This document shows, piece by piece, positions 47,567-55,904 of a DNA stretch of 64,000 nt. Every line of letters begins with the position of its first letter. Positions within the stretch are counted from its first letter, which is position 1. Position numbers and translations under genes: made by a program. The stretch comes from Fusobacterium sp. SYSU M8D902. Lineage in GTDB: Bacteria; Fusobacteriota; Fusobacteriia; Fusobacteriales; Fusobacteriaceae. The notes below the pieces were generated by a model. It did not search any database, was not told the origin of the DNA, and saw only the letters and a program-made list of their open reading frames with translations. The DNA lies in NCBI RefSeq assembly GCF_040199715.1, contig NZ_JBEFNA010000005.1:1-64000 (forward strand), in the 5' to 3' direction.

Positions 47567-48883
47567 ATGAGTTTAAATAGAAAAGAATTTAATATACTTG
47601 ATGAACTTTTGAATAGAGAGCTCCCACTTTCATATTTTTCAGAAAAATATAAAGTAAGCGAAAGAAATATTCGTTATAGTATTGATAATCTAAACTTCTA
47701 TCTCAATAGATTTTCACTGAATAGAATAATTTTAAAAAAAGGAGTTTTAAGTTGGCAGGGTTCTCAAATTACTTTAAACTCTTTTATTGAAAAGATAACA
47801 ATAGATGAATATATTTTTTCTAAGGAAGAGAGAGAAAACTATATTTTAATAAACTATCTTTTTTCTGAAAATACAAAAATTACTGATATTGAAAAATATC
47901 TAAAAGTTAGCCGACCAACTATAAAAAAAGATATCCTCGCCTTAAATCTTGAGTTAAAAAATTTTGAATTAGAGTTCGTTAGAGAAAATAATAGCATCAC
48001 TATTAAGGGAAAAGAAAAAAAATTAAGACATCTAAAGCTTTTAAAACTATTAGAATACATTGAAATAAAAAATAATAGATTATTTTTTATTCAAAAACTA
48101 TATATCACTGAAAAAATTGAGAGTTCTATTATTAAAAATTATCTTACAAACTTCAATATTTCTACTCTTTATGACATAATCTTAAAGATAGAAAAAAAGC
48201 TCAATGTAAGTTTTGATAATAATTTTAAGGATCTTATGTGTATCTATCTAATTCCTACTCTTGAGAGAATAAGAAAAAATAAGATCATACTAAAAAAAAA
48301 TAATAGTAAATTTTTAAGAAATCTAAGTGACTACAATTTAATAAAAAATAGTCTATCTGAAATAATTCCTGAAAATTTAGAATTCGAGTTTTTACACCTT
48401 ACTGAATACTTCATTAGTGGTTACTACTCACATAATTTTTCAGAAAATCTTCTTCTGGTTCAAAATTTTATTGAAGAGTTTTCTAAAAATATATCAGTAA
48501 GTTTAAATTTTGATTTTTATAATTCTAATAACTTTAGAGAAGAAATCTTAAAATATCTACTTCCAGCTGTCTACAGAATAAAAAATAACTTTTTCCTTTT
48601 AAAAAAAGAAAAAACAAGTAATTTCAATAAAATCATCTATGAAAGAGTTAAAACTGCTGTTTTAAGTTGTAACTCTCTATTAGACGAACCATTTCGAGAA
48701 GATGAAATTATATATCTTACTGAAGTATGTGAAAACTATATAGAAAGGGATAGTAATAATAGAATATCTTTAACTAAATTATTAAATTTAATTAGAGAGA
48801 ATTGTAATGAGCTTAAGGAAGAAAAACTTATTTTGGAGCTTTTAACTATCTACAAAAATAAAATTTATGATGATAGAGAATAG
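47567..48883 (+). CDS. BglG/LicR-type PRD transcriptional regulator without PTS EII domains
   Basis: A 438-residue DNA-binding regulator. Two helix-turn-helix regions are seen (LPLSYFSEKYKVSERNIRY near 17-36; TDIEKYLKVSRPTIKKDI near 105-123), followed by two PRD-like helical modules (about 205-295 and 310-405). The four positions where PTS-phosphorylated His normally sit read otherwise: IYLIPTLER and LTEYFISG in the first, KYLLPAVYR and LTEVCENYIER in the second. No EIIB or EIIA domain is attached, although many relatives have one. AAAGGAGG precedes the ATG. It is followed by the MalX-type PTS gene, its likely target. Confidence 0.82.
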   Translation: MSLNRKEFNILDELLNRELPLSYFSEKYKVSERNIRYSIDNLNFYLNRFSLNRIILKKGVLSWQGSQITLNSFIEKITIDEYIFSKEERENYILINYLFSENTKITDIEKYLKVSRPTIKKDILALNLELKNFELEFVRENNSITIKGKEKKLRHLKLLKLLEYIEIKNNRLFFIQKLYITEKIESSIIKNYLTNFNISTLYDIILKIEKKLNVSFDNNFKDLMCIYLIPTLERIRKNKIILKKNNSKFLRNLSDYNLIKNSLSEIIPENLEFEFLHLTEYFISGYYSHNFSENLLLVQNFIEEFSKNISVSLNFDFYNSNNFREEILKYLLPAVYRIKNNFFLLKKEKTSNFNKIIYERVKTAVLSCNSLLDEPFREDEIIYLTEVCENYIERDSNNRISLTKLLNLIRENCNELKEEKLILELLTIYKNKIYDDRE

Positions 48884-48924
48884 GTTTAAAATTTTTTTCA
48901 AAAAATTTTGAAATTTAATTGATA

Positions 48925-48953
48925 TTAACAAACTTCTATCTGAAATATATAAT
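48925..48953 (+). promoter_or_regulatory. Promoter of the malX-malY-like genes
   Basis: TTAACA (48925-48930), 17 bases, TATAAT (48948-48953), with AGGAGG before the ATG at 48988. Its presence lets the PTS gene be regulated apart from the upstream regulator gene. Confidence 0.65.
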
Positions 48954-48987
48954 TAATGTATTGATATAACATAGGAGGTTCTGAAAT

Positions 48988-50520
48988 ATGAGTAAAAAAA
49001 TTGGATTTTGGGAATTTTTTCAAGGATTAGGTAAAACATTTATGTTACCAGTATCTTTACTTGCTGCTTGTGGTATTATGTTGGGGATAGGAAGCTCTTT
49101 TGCTAGTTCAGTAACTGCTGAAATATTTCCTTTTTTAAAGGTCCCTGTTATAAAATTATTTTTTGAATTTATGTCTACTATTGGAGCTTTTGCTTTTTCA
49201 AATTTACCTATAATGTTTGCTATGGCAATTCCTCTTGGTCTTGCTAGACAGGATAAAGGAATAGCTGCCTTTTCTGGATATGTAGGTTTTGTAATGTCTA
49301 GTATGACTGCTAACTTCTTCTTGAAGGTTACAGGTACATTAGCTACTCCTGAAAATATGAAAGCTGCTGGACAAGCTATGGTTTTTGGTATTCAAAGTAT
49401 AGATATAGGAGTATTAGGTGGAGTTATCATAGGTATCATTGTCTATAAGATACATGATAAGTTTTGTGAAATAAAACTTCCAGATGCTTTAGCTTTCTTT
49501 GGTGGAGCTAGATTTGTGCCTATTGCTACTGCTGTTATAGTTGGAATAATTGGGCTTGTTATTCCTTTAATTTGGCCATTTTTTAATGGTATCATCATTA
49601 AAATTGGAGAATTAATCAGTAAGGCTGGTGTATTTGGTCCATTCTTATTTGGTGCTGGAGAGGGTTTACTTAGACCTTTTGGATTACACCACATTTTAGT
49701 TTCTATGATTAGATTTACCTCTGCTGGTGGAGAGGCTATCATCAATGGACAACCTGTATATGGAGCTTTAAATATCTTCTATAAAGAGTTTGCTGAAGGA
49801 ATATTAGATCCTAATGTAACTAAGTTTCTTTCTCAAGGAAAAATGCCTTCATATATGTTTGGACTACCAGCTGTAGCTCTTGCTATATATCAAACTGCTC
49901 TTCCTGAAAATAGAAAGAAAATTAAAGGACTACTTGCTTCTGGATTAGTTGCTTGTGTTATTGGTGGTATAACTGAACCATTAGAGTTTATATTCCTTTT
50001 CCTTTCACCAATACTTTATGTTTTCCATTGTATTATGGTAGGACTTGGATTTATGACTATGAGCATTTTAAAAGTTGCTATCGGAAACACCGATGGTAAC
50101 CTAATAGATTTTATTGTTTTTGGTATATTCCAAGGATTTAGAACAAAATGGTATCTTGTTATTCCAGTGGGAATAATTTGGTTTGCTATTTACTATTTTG
50201 TTTTCAAATATGCAATTATCAAATTTAACATAAAAACTCCAGGTAGAGAAGTAATAACTGATGAATCTAATGTTAAATTAGGAGGATTTGACGCTGAAAA
50301 ACTTTTAGTTGCTCTAGGTGGAAAAAATAATATTGTATCTTTAGATAACTGCATTACTAGACTTAGATTAGTTGTTAACGATACAAATATTATCAATGAA
50401 GAAGAGATAAAAGCGACTGGAGCTATTGCTGTTGTCAAATTAGATGCTAATAACTTACAAGTTATCATTGGTCCTCAAGTACACGTTGTTAAAAATAAAT
50501 TAGATAAACTTATAAAATAG
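48988..50520 (+). CDS. malX: PTS sugar-specific EIICB component (MalX-type, glucose family)
   Basis: Membrane transporter that imports and phosphorylates a sugar. Residues 1 to about 415 are the EIIC domain with ten-odd hydrophobic segments, including GAGEGLLRPFGLHHIL and the substrate-site GGITEPLEFIFLFL. Residues about 435-510 are EIIB, with phosphorylated Cys455 in LDNCITRLRL. There is no EIIA domain, so a Crr-type protein elsewhere must supply phosphate. Length and the neighbouring MalY-type gene match E. coli MalX-MalY, but E. coli controls that pair with MalI, a LacI-type repressor, and here a PRD protein takes that position. The real substrate is uncertain. Confidence 0.88.
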   Translation: MSKKIGFWEFFQGLGKTFMLPVSLLAACGIMLGIGSSFASSVTAEIFPFLKVPVIKLFFEFMSTIGAFAFSNLPIMFAMAIPLGLARQDKGIAAFSGYVGFVMSSMTANFFLKVTGTLATPENMKAAGQAMVFGIQSIDIGVLGGVIIGIIVYKIHDKFCEIKLPDALAFFGGARFVPIATAVIVGIIGLVIPLIWPFFNGIIIKIGELISKAGVFGPFLFGAGEGLLRPFGLHHILVSMIRFTSAGGEAIINGQPVYGALNIFYKEFAEGILDPNVTKFLSQGKMPSYMFGLPAVALAIYQTALPENRKKIKGLLASGLVACVIGGITEPLEFIFLFLSPILYVFHCIMVGLGFMTMSILKVAIGNTDGNLIDFIVFGIFQGFRTKWYLVIPVGIIWFAIYYFVFKYAIIKFNIKTPGREVITDESNVKLGGFDAEKLLVALGGKNNIVSLDNCITRLRLVVNDTNIINEEEIKATGAIAVVKLDANNLQVIIGPQVHVVKNKLDKLIK

Positions 50521-50532
50521 TGGTGATTAATT

Positions 50533-51708
50533 ATGAATTTTAATACTGTCATTGATAGAAAAGGAACCTACTGTACTCAGTGGGATTATATAGAAGACAG
50601 ATTTGGAAAGGCAGATTTACTACCTTTTACAATTTCTGATATGGATTTTGAATCTCCAATTGAAATAAAAAAAGCACTTATAAATAGGGTTAATCATGGG
50701 GTTTTTGGGTATAGCAGATGGAATCATAGTGATTTTAAAAATTCAATTGAATTTTGGTATAATTCAAGATTTAATTTCCAGATAAATACAGATTGGATAC
50801 TCTATGCTCCTAGTGTGATCTATTCTGTTTCCAAGCTCATTGAGATGAAATCTAAAAAAGGGGAGGGAGTGTTGATTAATACTCCCGCCTATGATGGTTT
50901 TTTCAAGGCTATAATTGATAATGAGAGAAAACTTATCTCTTCTCCTCTCATTGAAAAAAATGGTAGATATGAGATAAATTTTGAAGATTTTGAAGAAAAA
51001 TGTAAAATCTCTAAGATATTTCTATTATGTAGTCCACACAATCCTGTAGGGAAAGTTTGGAGTGAAGAGGAGTTAAAAAAAATTATCTCTATATGTAAAA
51101 AATACAATGTTTATATTATCTCTGATGAGATCCATATGGATATAGTTTATAGAGGGGTACATACACCTATTCTTAAAGTAGCAGACAATTACAAAGAGAG
51201 TATAGCTATCTGTACAGCGGCCTCTAAAACATTTAATACACCATCTTTAGGTGGTTCATATATGTTAGTTCCAAATTCAAAAGATAGAGATGATTACTTA
51301 TTCATTTTAAAAAACAGAGAAGCCTTGTCTTCTCCAAATATTTTAGGAGTAATCTCCACAATTACAGCTTATAATCAATGTAGTTACTGGGTTGATGAAC
51401 TTTTAAAATATACAAAAGATAATATTCTTTTTGTCAAAGAATTTTTAGAAAAAAATATCCCTCAATTAACTTGTGAATTTCCTGATGGATGTTATTTTGC
51501 TTGGATTAATTTTTCACAACTAAATATATCTAGTGAAACTTTACAAAAAGCTCTTATCGATATTGGAAAAGTAGCTATTATGCCTGGTAATACATATGGA
51601 GAAGAGGGAAAAAATTATTTGAGATTTAATGTAGGATGTCCTAAAGAAAAAGTGGAGCTAGGTCTTCAAAAATTAAAGCTTGCTGTTGATTCTATAAAAA
51701 ATAATTAA
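50533..51708 (+). CDS. malY: MalY/PatB-type PLP-dependent C-S lyase
   Basis: A fold-type I aminotransferase-like enzyme of 391 residues that in the MalY/PatB family cleaves cystathionine or cysteine conjugates to homocysteine or thiol, ammonia and pyruvate. The start FNTVIDRKGTYCTQWD is typical. CSPHNPVGKVWSEEEL, SDEIHMDIVY and AASKTFNTPSLGGSYM (PLP lysine in SKTFN) are the cofactor-site motifs; FNVGCPKEKVELGLQKL ends it. It is 12 bases behind the PTS gene. In E. coli MalY also inhibits MalT; no MalT is here. A homocysteine S-methyltransferase on the other side of the regulator could use its product. Confidence 0.93.
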   Translation: MNFNTVIDRKGTYCTQWDYIEDRFGKADLLPFTISDMDFESPIEIKKALINRVNHGVFGYSRWNHSDFKNSIEFWYNSRFNFQINTDWILYAPSVIYSVSKLIEMKSKKGEGVLINTPAYDGFFKAIIDNERKLISSPLIEKNGRYEINFEDFEEKCKISKIFLLCSPHNPVGKVWSEEELKKIISICKKYNVYIISDEIHMDIVYRGVHTPILKVADNYKESIAICTAASKTFNTPSLGGSYMLVPNSKDRDDYLFILKNREALSSPNILGVISTITAYNQCSYWVDELLKYTKDNILFVKEFLEKNIPQLTCEFPDGCYFAWINFSQLNISSETLQKALIDIGKVAIMPGNTYGEEGKNYLRFNVGCPKEKVELGLQKLKLAVDSIKNN

Positions 51709-51807
51709 ATTTATATATTTTACTCTTTATTTATTCTCTTTTATGGAGTATACTTGTATTAACTTAAAATATTATTATTCAATATCATTGGCAGAGGAGG
51801 AGTTAAT

Positions 51808-52359
51808 ATGACTAATCAATACAACAAGGCCGGTAAAAAAGAGGGGCTATGGGTTAAAACTTATGACAATGGTGCTATTCAAGAGGAAAAAAACTATGTT
51901 GATGGAGTTAGACATGGTGAATACAAATCTTACTATATGAATGGTCAAATTGAAACTAGAAAGTTTTACAAAAATGGTAATATTGACGGAGTTTACGAAA
52001 CATTTTATAGTGATGGAAAATTAAGTTCTGTCCGTAATCTAGTTGATGGAGAGGCTAAAGGACTTTGTGAGGAGTACTACCCTAATGGGAAATTAAAAAG
52101 AAGCTCTTTCTATGAAACTACTTCTACTACAAGTAAAAATATTAAATACTATCCTAATGGACAAATCAAAGTTAGTGTAAACTTAAAAAATGGAGCTATG
52201 TTTGGAATATATAAAGAGTATTACTCAAATGGAACTCTTCATCTTGAGTGCCACTACACCGATCATGGAAAACTACATGGTGGTTACAAAGAGTATGATC
52301 CTGCAGGAAATTTAGTAAAAGATTGCAACTATATCAATGGTATTGAGCAAATAAAATAG
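51808..52359 (+). CDS. MORN-repeat/YwqK-like protein
   Basis: A 183-residue protein made almost wholly of repeats of about 22 residues with the pattern G-x-(Y/W)-x-x-Y-(Y/F)-x-(N/D)-G-x-(L/I) seen as YKSYYMNGQIETRKFY, YETFYSDGKLSSVRN, CEEYYPNGKLKRSSF, IKYYPNGQIKVSV and YKEYYSNGTLHLE, about seven copies. Such beta-hairpin repeats are annotated as MORN or YwqK-family antitoxin-like proteins; no toxin partner is adjacent, so the antitoxin label should not be inferred. There is no signal peptide. It has its own GAGGAGG site and a terminator after it. Confidence 0.85.
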   Translation: MTNQYNKAGKKEGLWVKTYDNGAIQEEKNYVDGVRHGEYKSYYMNGQIETRKFYKNGNIDGVYETFYSDGKLSSVRNLVDGEAKGLCEEYYPNGKLKRSSFYETTSTTSKNIKYYPNGQIKVSVNLKNGAMFGIYKEYYSNGTLHLECHYTDHGKLHGGYKEYDPAGNLVKDCNYINGIEQIK

Positions 52360-52363
52360 ATGT

Positions 52364-52402
52364 AAAAATGCACCTTATCTTCTTAAAGATCTGGTGCATT
52401 TT
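52364..52402. terminator. Bidirectional terminator between converging genes
   Basis: Arms AAAAATGCACC (52364-52374) and GGTGCATTTT (52393-52402) form a hairpin with A/T runs on both sides, serving the MORN-repeat gene on the plus strand and the YadA-like gene on the minus strand. Confidence 0.8.
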
Positions 52403-52407
52403 AATTT

Positions 52408-53043
52408 TTATCTTAATTTAAATTTATATGACGCTCCTGCTCCTACTGCAGATGATTTTATATCTCCAGCTGTTACTGATAATTTAACATTTAAGTTCAA
52501 ATCTTGAGTTGGTGAATATGCTGCCCCTACTGCTACTGACTGAGCATTTCCATAATGACCAATTCCAGCTCCTATTGACATTTCTCCTTCTTCTACATGT
52601 TGAAAATCAACTGCTGTCATTGCTGCCATTAATGATAATCCTTTATTCATTTTTTTATCTAATTTATCCACCTTTTTCTCTAATCCTGAAATTGTTCCAT
52701 CATATTGAGTACTTTTTGAAAAATTTTGATTTAAACTATTTATTTTTTCATCTTGAGCTTTATTTTTTACATCTTGTTCAAATTTATTTTGATCTATTTT
52801 ATTATTTAAAGTCTTATCCATTGTTGCTATATCTTGTTTATTTTGATTTATAGCCATATCTTGTTTACTATTTATTTCTTTATTCCCTTGAACTATTCCA
52901 TCTATTCTTTTGATTGTTGCAGTTGTCTTATTATCCAACTTATCTATTTGCTCTTGAATAGCTGCATTATTTACTGCATTATTTGTTGCTAAAGCTAGAT
53001 TACTTGTTACTAATAATGATAAACCTATAATTTTCTTTTTCAT
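52408..53043 (-). CDS. Short YadA-type trimeric autotransporter (stalk and anchor only)
   Basis: A 211-residue outer-membrane protein. The start is the ATG at 53043 (MKKKIIGLSLLVTSNLALA), with GGAGGT upstream; the frame extends 29 codons further without a site. After signal cleavage near residue 19, residues about 25-140 are a charged coiled coil with repeated NKQD, LDNK, LNNK and LDKK elements. The last 65 residues (from MAAMTAVDFQ to YKFKLR) form the four-strand YadA anchor. No beta-roll head is seen, so it may be a small stalk-like surface protein. It has its own promoter. Adhesion is the family role, unproven here. Confidence 0.88.
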   Translation of the reverse strand: MKKKIIGLSLLVTSNLALATNNAVNNAAIQEQIDKLDNKTTATIKRIDGIVQGNKEINSKQDMAINQNKQDIATMDKTLNNKIDQNKFEQDVKNKAQDEKINSLNQNFSKSTQYDGTISGLEKKVDKLDKKMNKGLSLMAAMTAVDFQHVEEGEMSIGAGIGHYGNAQSVAVGAAYSPTQDLNLNVKLSVTAGDIKSSAVGAGASYKFKLR

Positions 53044-53068
53044 TTTATACCTCCAGTTGTTTTTTTTG

Positions 53069-53097
53069 ATTCTATCATATTTTTTTATTAAAATCAA
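53069..53097 (-). promoter_or_regulatory. Promoter of the YadA-like gene
   Basis: Minus-strand TTGATT (53092-53097), 17 bases, TAGAAT (53069-53074), with a leader of about 20 bases that includes GGAGGT. Confidence 0.65.
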
Positions 53098-53210
53098 TAT
53101 ATTTTGTTTACTTTTTTTATTTAATATCATTTTTTAAAAAATATAATTTTAATAACAATAAAAACATTTATTAACAACTTTAAAAGTTTATCAAAATGAA
53201 AATTAATAAT

Positions 53211-53250
53211 AAAAAAGCTGAGTGATTTTTAAAATTTTACTCAGCTTTTT
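53211..53250 (-). terminator. Terminator of the oxidoreductase/nucleoside kinase operon
   Basis: Arms AAAAAAGCTGAGT and ACTCAGCTTTTT around a 15-base loop. The minus strand ends in a run of T. It lies 25 bases past the oxidoreductase stop. Confidence 0.8.
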
Positions 53251-53274
53251 CAGACAGTTAATTCATTCTCATAT

Positions 53275-54264
53275 CTATAATCTATTTTCAATAACTCTAA
53301 CTACAATTTTTCCCATATTTTTATTCTCTTCCATATAGGTATGGGCTAGTTTTATCTCATCAATGGAGAACACCCTATCTATTATAGGAGTTATAATTTT
53401 CTTTTCTATCAATGGAAGTACTTTTTGAGAAAATTCTTGAGATAATAAAGTTTTATACTCAACTGTTCTTGGAGTTAAAAGAGTTCCTGTTATCTGTACT
53501 CTCTTCATCAAAAGTTGTAAGATACTCATTTTTTCTACTTCTGTTCCTCCTAAAATCCCAATCAATACCATTCTTCCATCAACTTTTATACTATTCAGAT
53601 TTTTCTCCCAATAAGATGCCCCTACAAAATCTAAAATTAGATCTACTCCCTTTCCTTGAGTCACATCTAAAACTATCTTATCAAACTCTTTTTCTTTATA
53701 GTTTATAGCTACATCAGCACCTAATTTTTTACAAAATTCCAATTTCTCTTCAGACCCTGCAGTTACAATCACTTTAGCTTTTCCTATTTTTTTAGCTAAT
53801 TGTATAGCTGCTGTTCCTACTCCACTAGCTCCTGCATGGATCAAAACTGTCTCATTCTCTTGCAACCCACCTAACCAGTAAAGTGTTTGATAAGCAGTTA
53901 AAAATACCTCTGGAATAGCTGCTCCCTCTTCATATGTAAGTGTCTCAGGTAATTTTATTGCCATCCCCTCTGGAATTGTACAGTATTCAGCATAAGCTCC
54001 TGAGTTTACCAATCCCATAACTCTATCACCTAATTTGAAAGAGCTATTTTCATCTGTTTCTACCACTTCTCCAGAAATCTCTACTCCTAAAATAGGATTA
54101 ACTAATTTACCAGCTTTACCCTCTCTATTGATTATATCCGTTCTATTAACTGCTGTATAGTGAACTTTTATTAATAACTCTCCACTATCTCTTTTGGGAA
54201 TCTCCATCTCTGTAACTCTTAATTTTTCTACATTTCCATTTTCTTTAACAACAACACACTTCAT
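53275..54264 (-). CDS. Zinc-independent NAD(P)H quinone oxidoreductase (QOR/MDR family)
   Basis: A 329-residue medium-chain dehydrogenase/reductase. The N-terminal GroES-like domain lacks the Cys/His ligands of the structural zinc. The Rossmann domain shows HAGASGVGTAAIQLAKKIG, the AxxGVG cofactor loop of quinone oxidoreductases and PIG3-like enzymes. It probably reduces quinones or enones with NADPH in the cytoplasm. It lies 23 bases after the nucleoside kinase gene in the same operon, and a terminator follows. The functional link between the two genes is unclear. Confidence 0.9.
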   Translation of the reverse strand: MKCVVVKENGNVEKLRVTEMEIPKRDSGELLIKVHYTAVNRTDIINREGKAGKLVNPILGVEISGEVVETDENSSFKLGDRVMGLVNSGAYAEYCTIPEGMAIKLPETLTYEEGAAIPEVFLTAYQTLYWLGGLQENETVLIHAGASGVGTAAIQLAKKIGKAKVIVTAGSEEKLEFCKKLGADVAINYKEKEFDKIVLDVTQGKGVDLILDFVGASYWEKNLNSIKVDGRMVLIGILGGTEVEKMSILQLLMKRVQITGTLLTPRTVEYKTLLSQEFSQKVLPLIEKKIITPIIDRVFSIDEIKLAHTYMEENKNMGKIVVRVIENRL

Positions 54265-54287
54265 TTAATTATTTCCTTTATCACATT

Positions 54288-55751
54288 TTAATATTTATAG
54301 AATAAGCTTCCACCTATGAACTCTTTCAAAATTGAATCATCTGGAATTAAATCTATCTTTATATCCACAAAACAATATAAAAATCTCATCAATCTCTTAG
54401 CTTCCTCATAATATGGACTACTTGGTTTTATTCTAATCAACTCTCTCAAAGCGTAGTTCTTCAAAACTCCTAACTCATACACAAGATTACTGTTAAATAG
54501 AGCATCTGCCTCCTCTTGGAATGGGAAGATATGTCTCTCTTCTCCCCTTCTTACAGAAGCCCACATAGCTAGAGTTCCCTCTCCCTTCTCCTCTCTTGAT
54601 AAGCTATCTCTTACCAATCTTCTAATTTTTCTAACATCACTTGTTGAGATTCTATTATGCTTATCAATATTAAGTTGTGTTAGACAACTAATATAGATTT
54701 TAAACTTGTTCTCTCTTGGAATTACTTGAGTAAGTCTCTCATTTAGACCATGGATTCCCTCTATTACAATTATTCCATTTTCATCTGCAAGTTTCTTTAG
54801 ATCTCCTACATCTTCACGCTCTCCAGTTATAAAGTTATATCTTGGAATTTCAACTTCTTTTCCATCTATCAAATCCTTCAAATTCTCATTTAATAATTTT
54901 ATATCTAAAGCGTCCATTGTTTCAAAATCTTTTTGTCCATTCTCATCTAAAGGAACATTAGCTCTACCAATATAGTAATTGTCTAAAGATATCAATGCTG
55001 GTTTCATTCCATTCGCCTTTAGGTGTATACAAAGTCTCATACTAAATGTTGTCTTTCCTGATGATGATGGACCAGCAATAGTAACAAGTTTGATCTCCTT
55101 ATTCTGTGAGATCTGTTCAGCTATCTTAGCTATATCCTTGTGATGTAGAGCTTCATTTACCTGTATTAACTCTCCTATCTCTTTATTTAATACCTTCTCA
55201 TTCAAACTTCCCAAAGTATCTACACCTAAAATTTGATTCCATTTTCCTGACTCTGAAAATATTTTTGCTAACTTTGGAGTGTCTATTTTTGGTGGAAGTA
55301 CCAAATCCTCTGTCAATGGATATTTTATTATAAAGCCTTCATTGTATTTTGTAAGTTCAAAAACTCCTATATCACCAGTAAATTTATAGGGTTTTTCATA
55401 TACATAATCATGATAACCATCAATAGAGTATTCCATTATACTTGTCCAACCACTATTATCCAATAGTTTTCTTACATCTTCTCTCTCTATTGTTTCACTT
55501 TTAGCTTTTAACTCCTCATTATTCCCAACCACCAATTCTATTGGATAGTTTTTATCTATAATCTCTTTCATTCTATTGGAAATCTTCTCTATGCCTTCCT
55601 CTGTCAATAGGACATTTTCAATCTCACCATAAACTCCATTATTAAGAGAGTTGTCTATGATTACATCTCCATTTGGGTATATGTCCTTTATAGCTTTTAG
55701 TAAAATAAGTTTTAGAGTTGTTGAATATTTTTTTGCATTAAATTTTAACAT
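54288..55751 (-). CDS. Nucleoside (uridine-type) kinase with N-terminal ThrRS-like SAD domain
   Basis: A 487-residue two-part protein. Residues about 1-200 resemble the second additional domain of threonyl-tRNA synthetase (LTEEGIEKISNRMKEIIDKNYPIE). Residues 220-487 form a P-loop kinase of the uridine kinase/phosphoribulokinase family with GPSSSGKTTFS (227-237), ISLDNYY, and RYNFITGERE. Such fusions occur in Thermotoga, clostridia and fusobacteria and are annotated as nucleoside kinases; what the synthetase-like part does is not settled. GAGGTGA precedes the ATG, and a TATAAT box lies about 30 bases upstream. It is the first gene of its operon. Confidence 0.9.
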   Translation of the reverse strand: MLKFNAKKYSTTLKLILLKAIKDIYPNGDVIIDNSLNNGVYGEIENVLLTEEGIEKISNRMKEIIDKNYPIELVVGNNEELKAKSETIEREDVRKLLDNSGWTSIMEYSIDGYHDYVYEKPYKFTGDIGVFELTKYNEGFIIKYPLTEDLVLPPKIDTPKLAKIFSESGKWNQILGVDTLGSLNEKVLNKEIGELIQVNEALHHKDIAKIAEQISQNKEIKLVTIAGPSSSGKTTFSMRLCIHLKANGMKPALISLDNYYIGRANVPLDENGQKDFETMDALDIKLLNENLKDLIDGKEVEIPRYNFITGEREDVGDLKKLADENGIIVIEGIHGLNERLTQVIPRENKFKIYISCLTQLNIDKHNRISTSDVRKIRRLVRDSLSREEKGEGTLAMWASVRRGEERHIFPFQEEADALFNSNLVYELGVLKNYALRELIRIKPSSPYYEEAKRLMRFLYCFVDIKIDLIPDDSILKEFIGGSLFYKY

Positions 55752-55823
55752 AATCTCACCTCTTTTGTTATTTACTATATTATACCTTTTTTGTTCAAAT
55801 AATTTAATAACAATTTAGAAAAA

Positions 55824-55853
55824 AAGTTGTTGCAAACCCCTTTACAACAACTT
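55824..55853 (-). terminator. Terminator of the dipeptide/oligopeptide ABC operon
   Basis: Arms AAGTTGTTG (55824-55832) and CAACAACTT (55845-55853) around a 12-base loop, followed on the minus strand by a run of T. It lies about 50 bases after the last ATPase gene. Confidence 0.85.
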
Positions 55854-55904
55854 TTCTCCACTATATTTCAACTTTTAAATTCATATGTCTACCCTAATTA
55901 GACT

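Noticed and set aside
51808-52359. Toxin-antitoxin pair at the YwqK-like gene
   Set aside because: The antitoxin label is only a family name; no adjacent small gene looks like a toxin, and the next gene is a YadA-type surface protein on the other strand.
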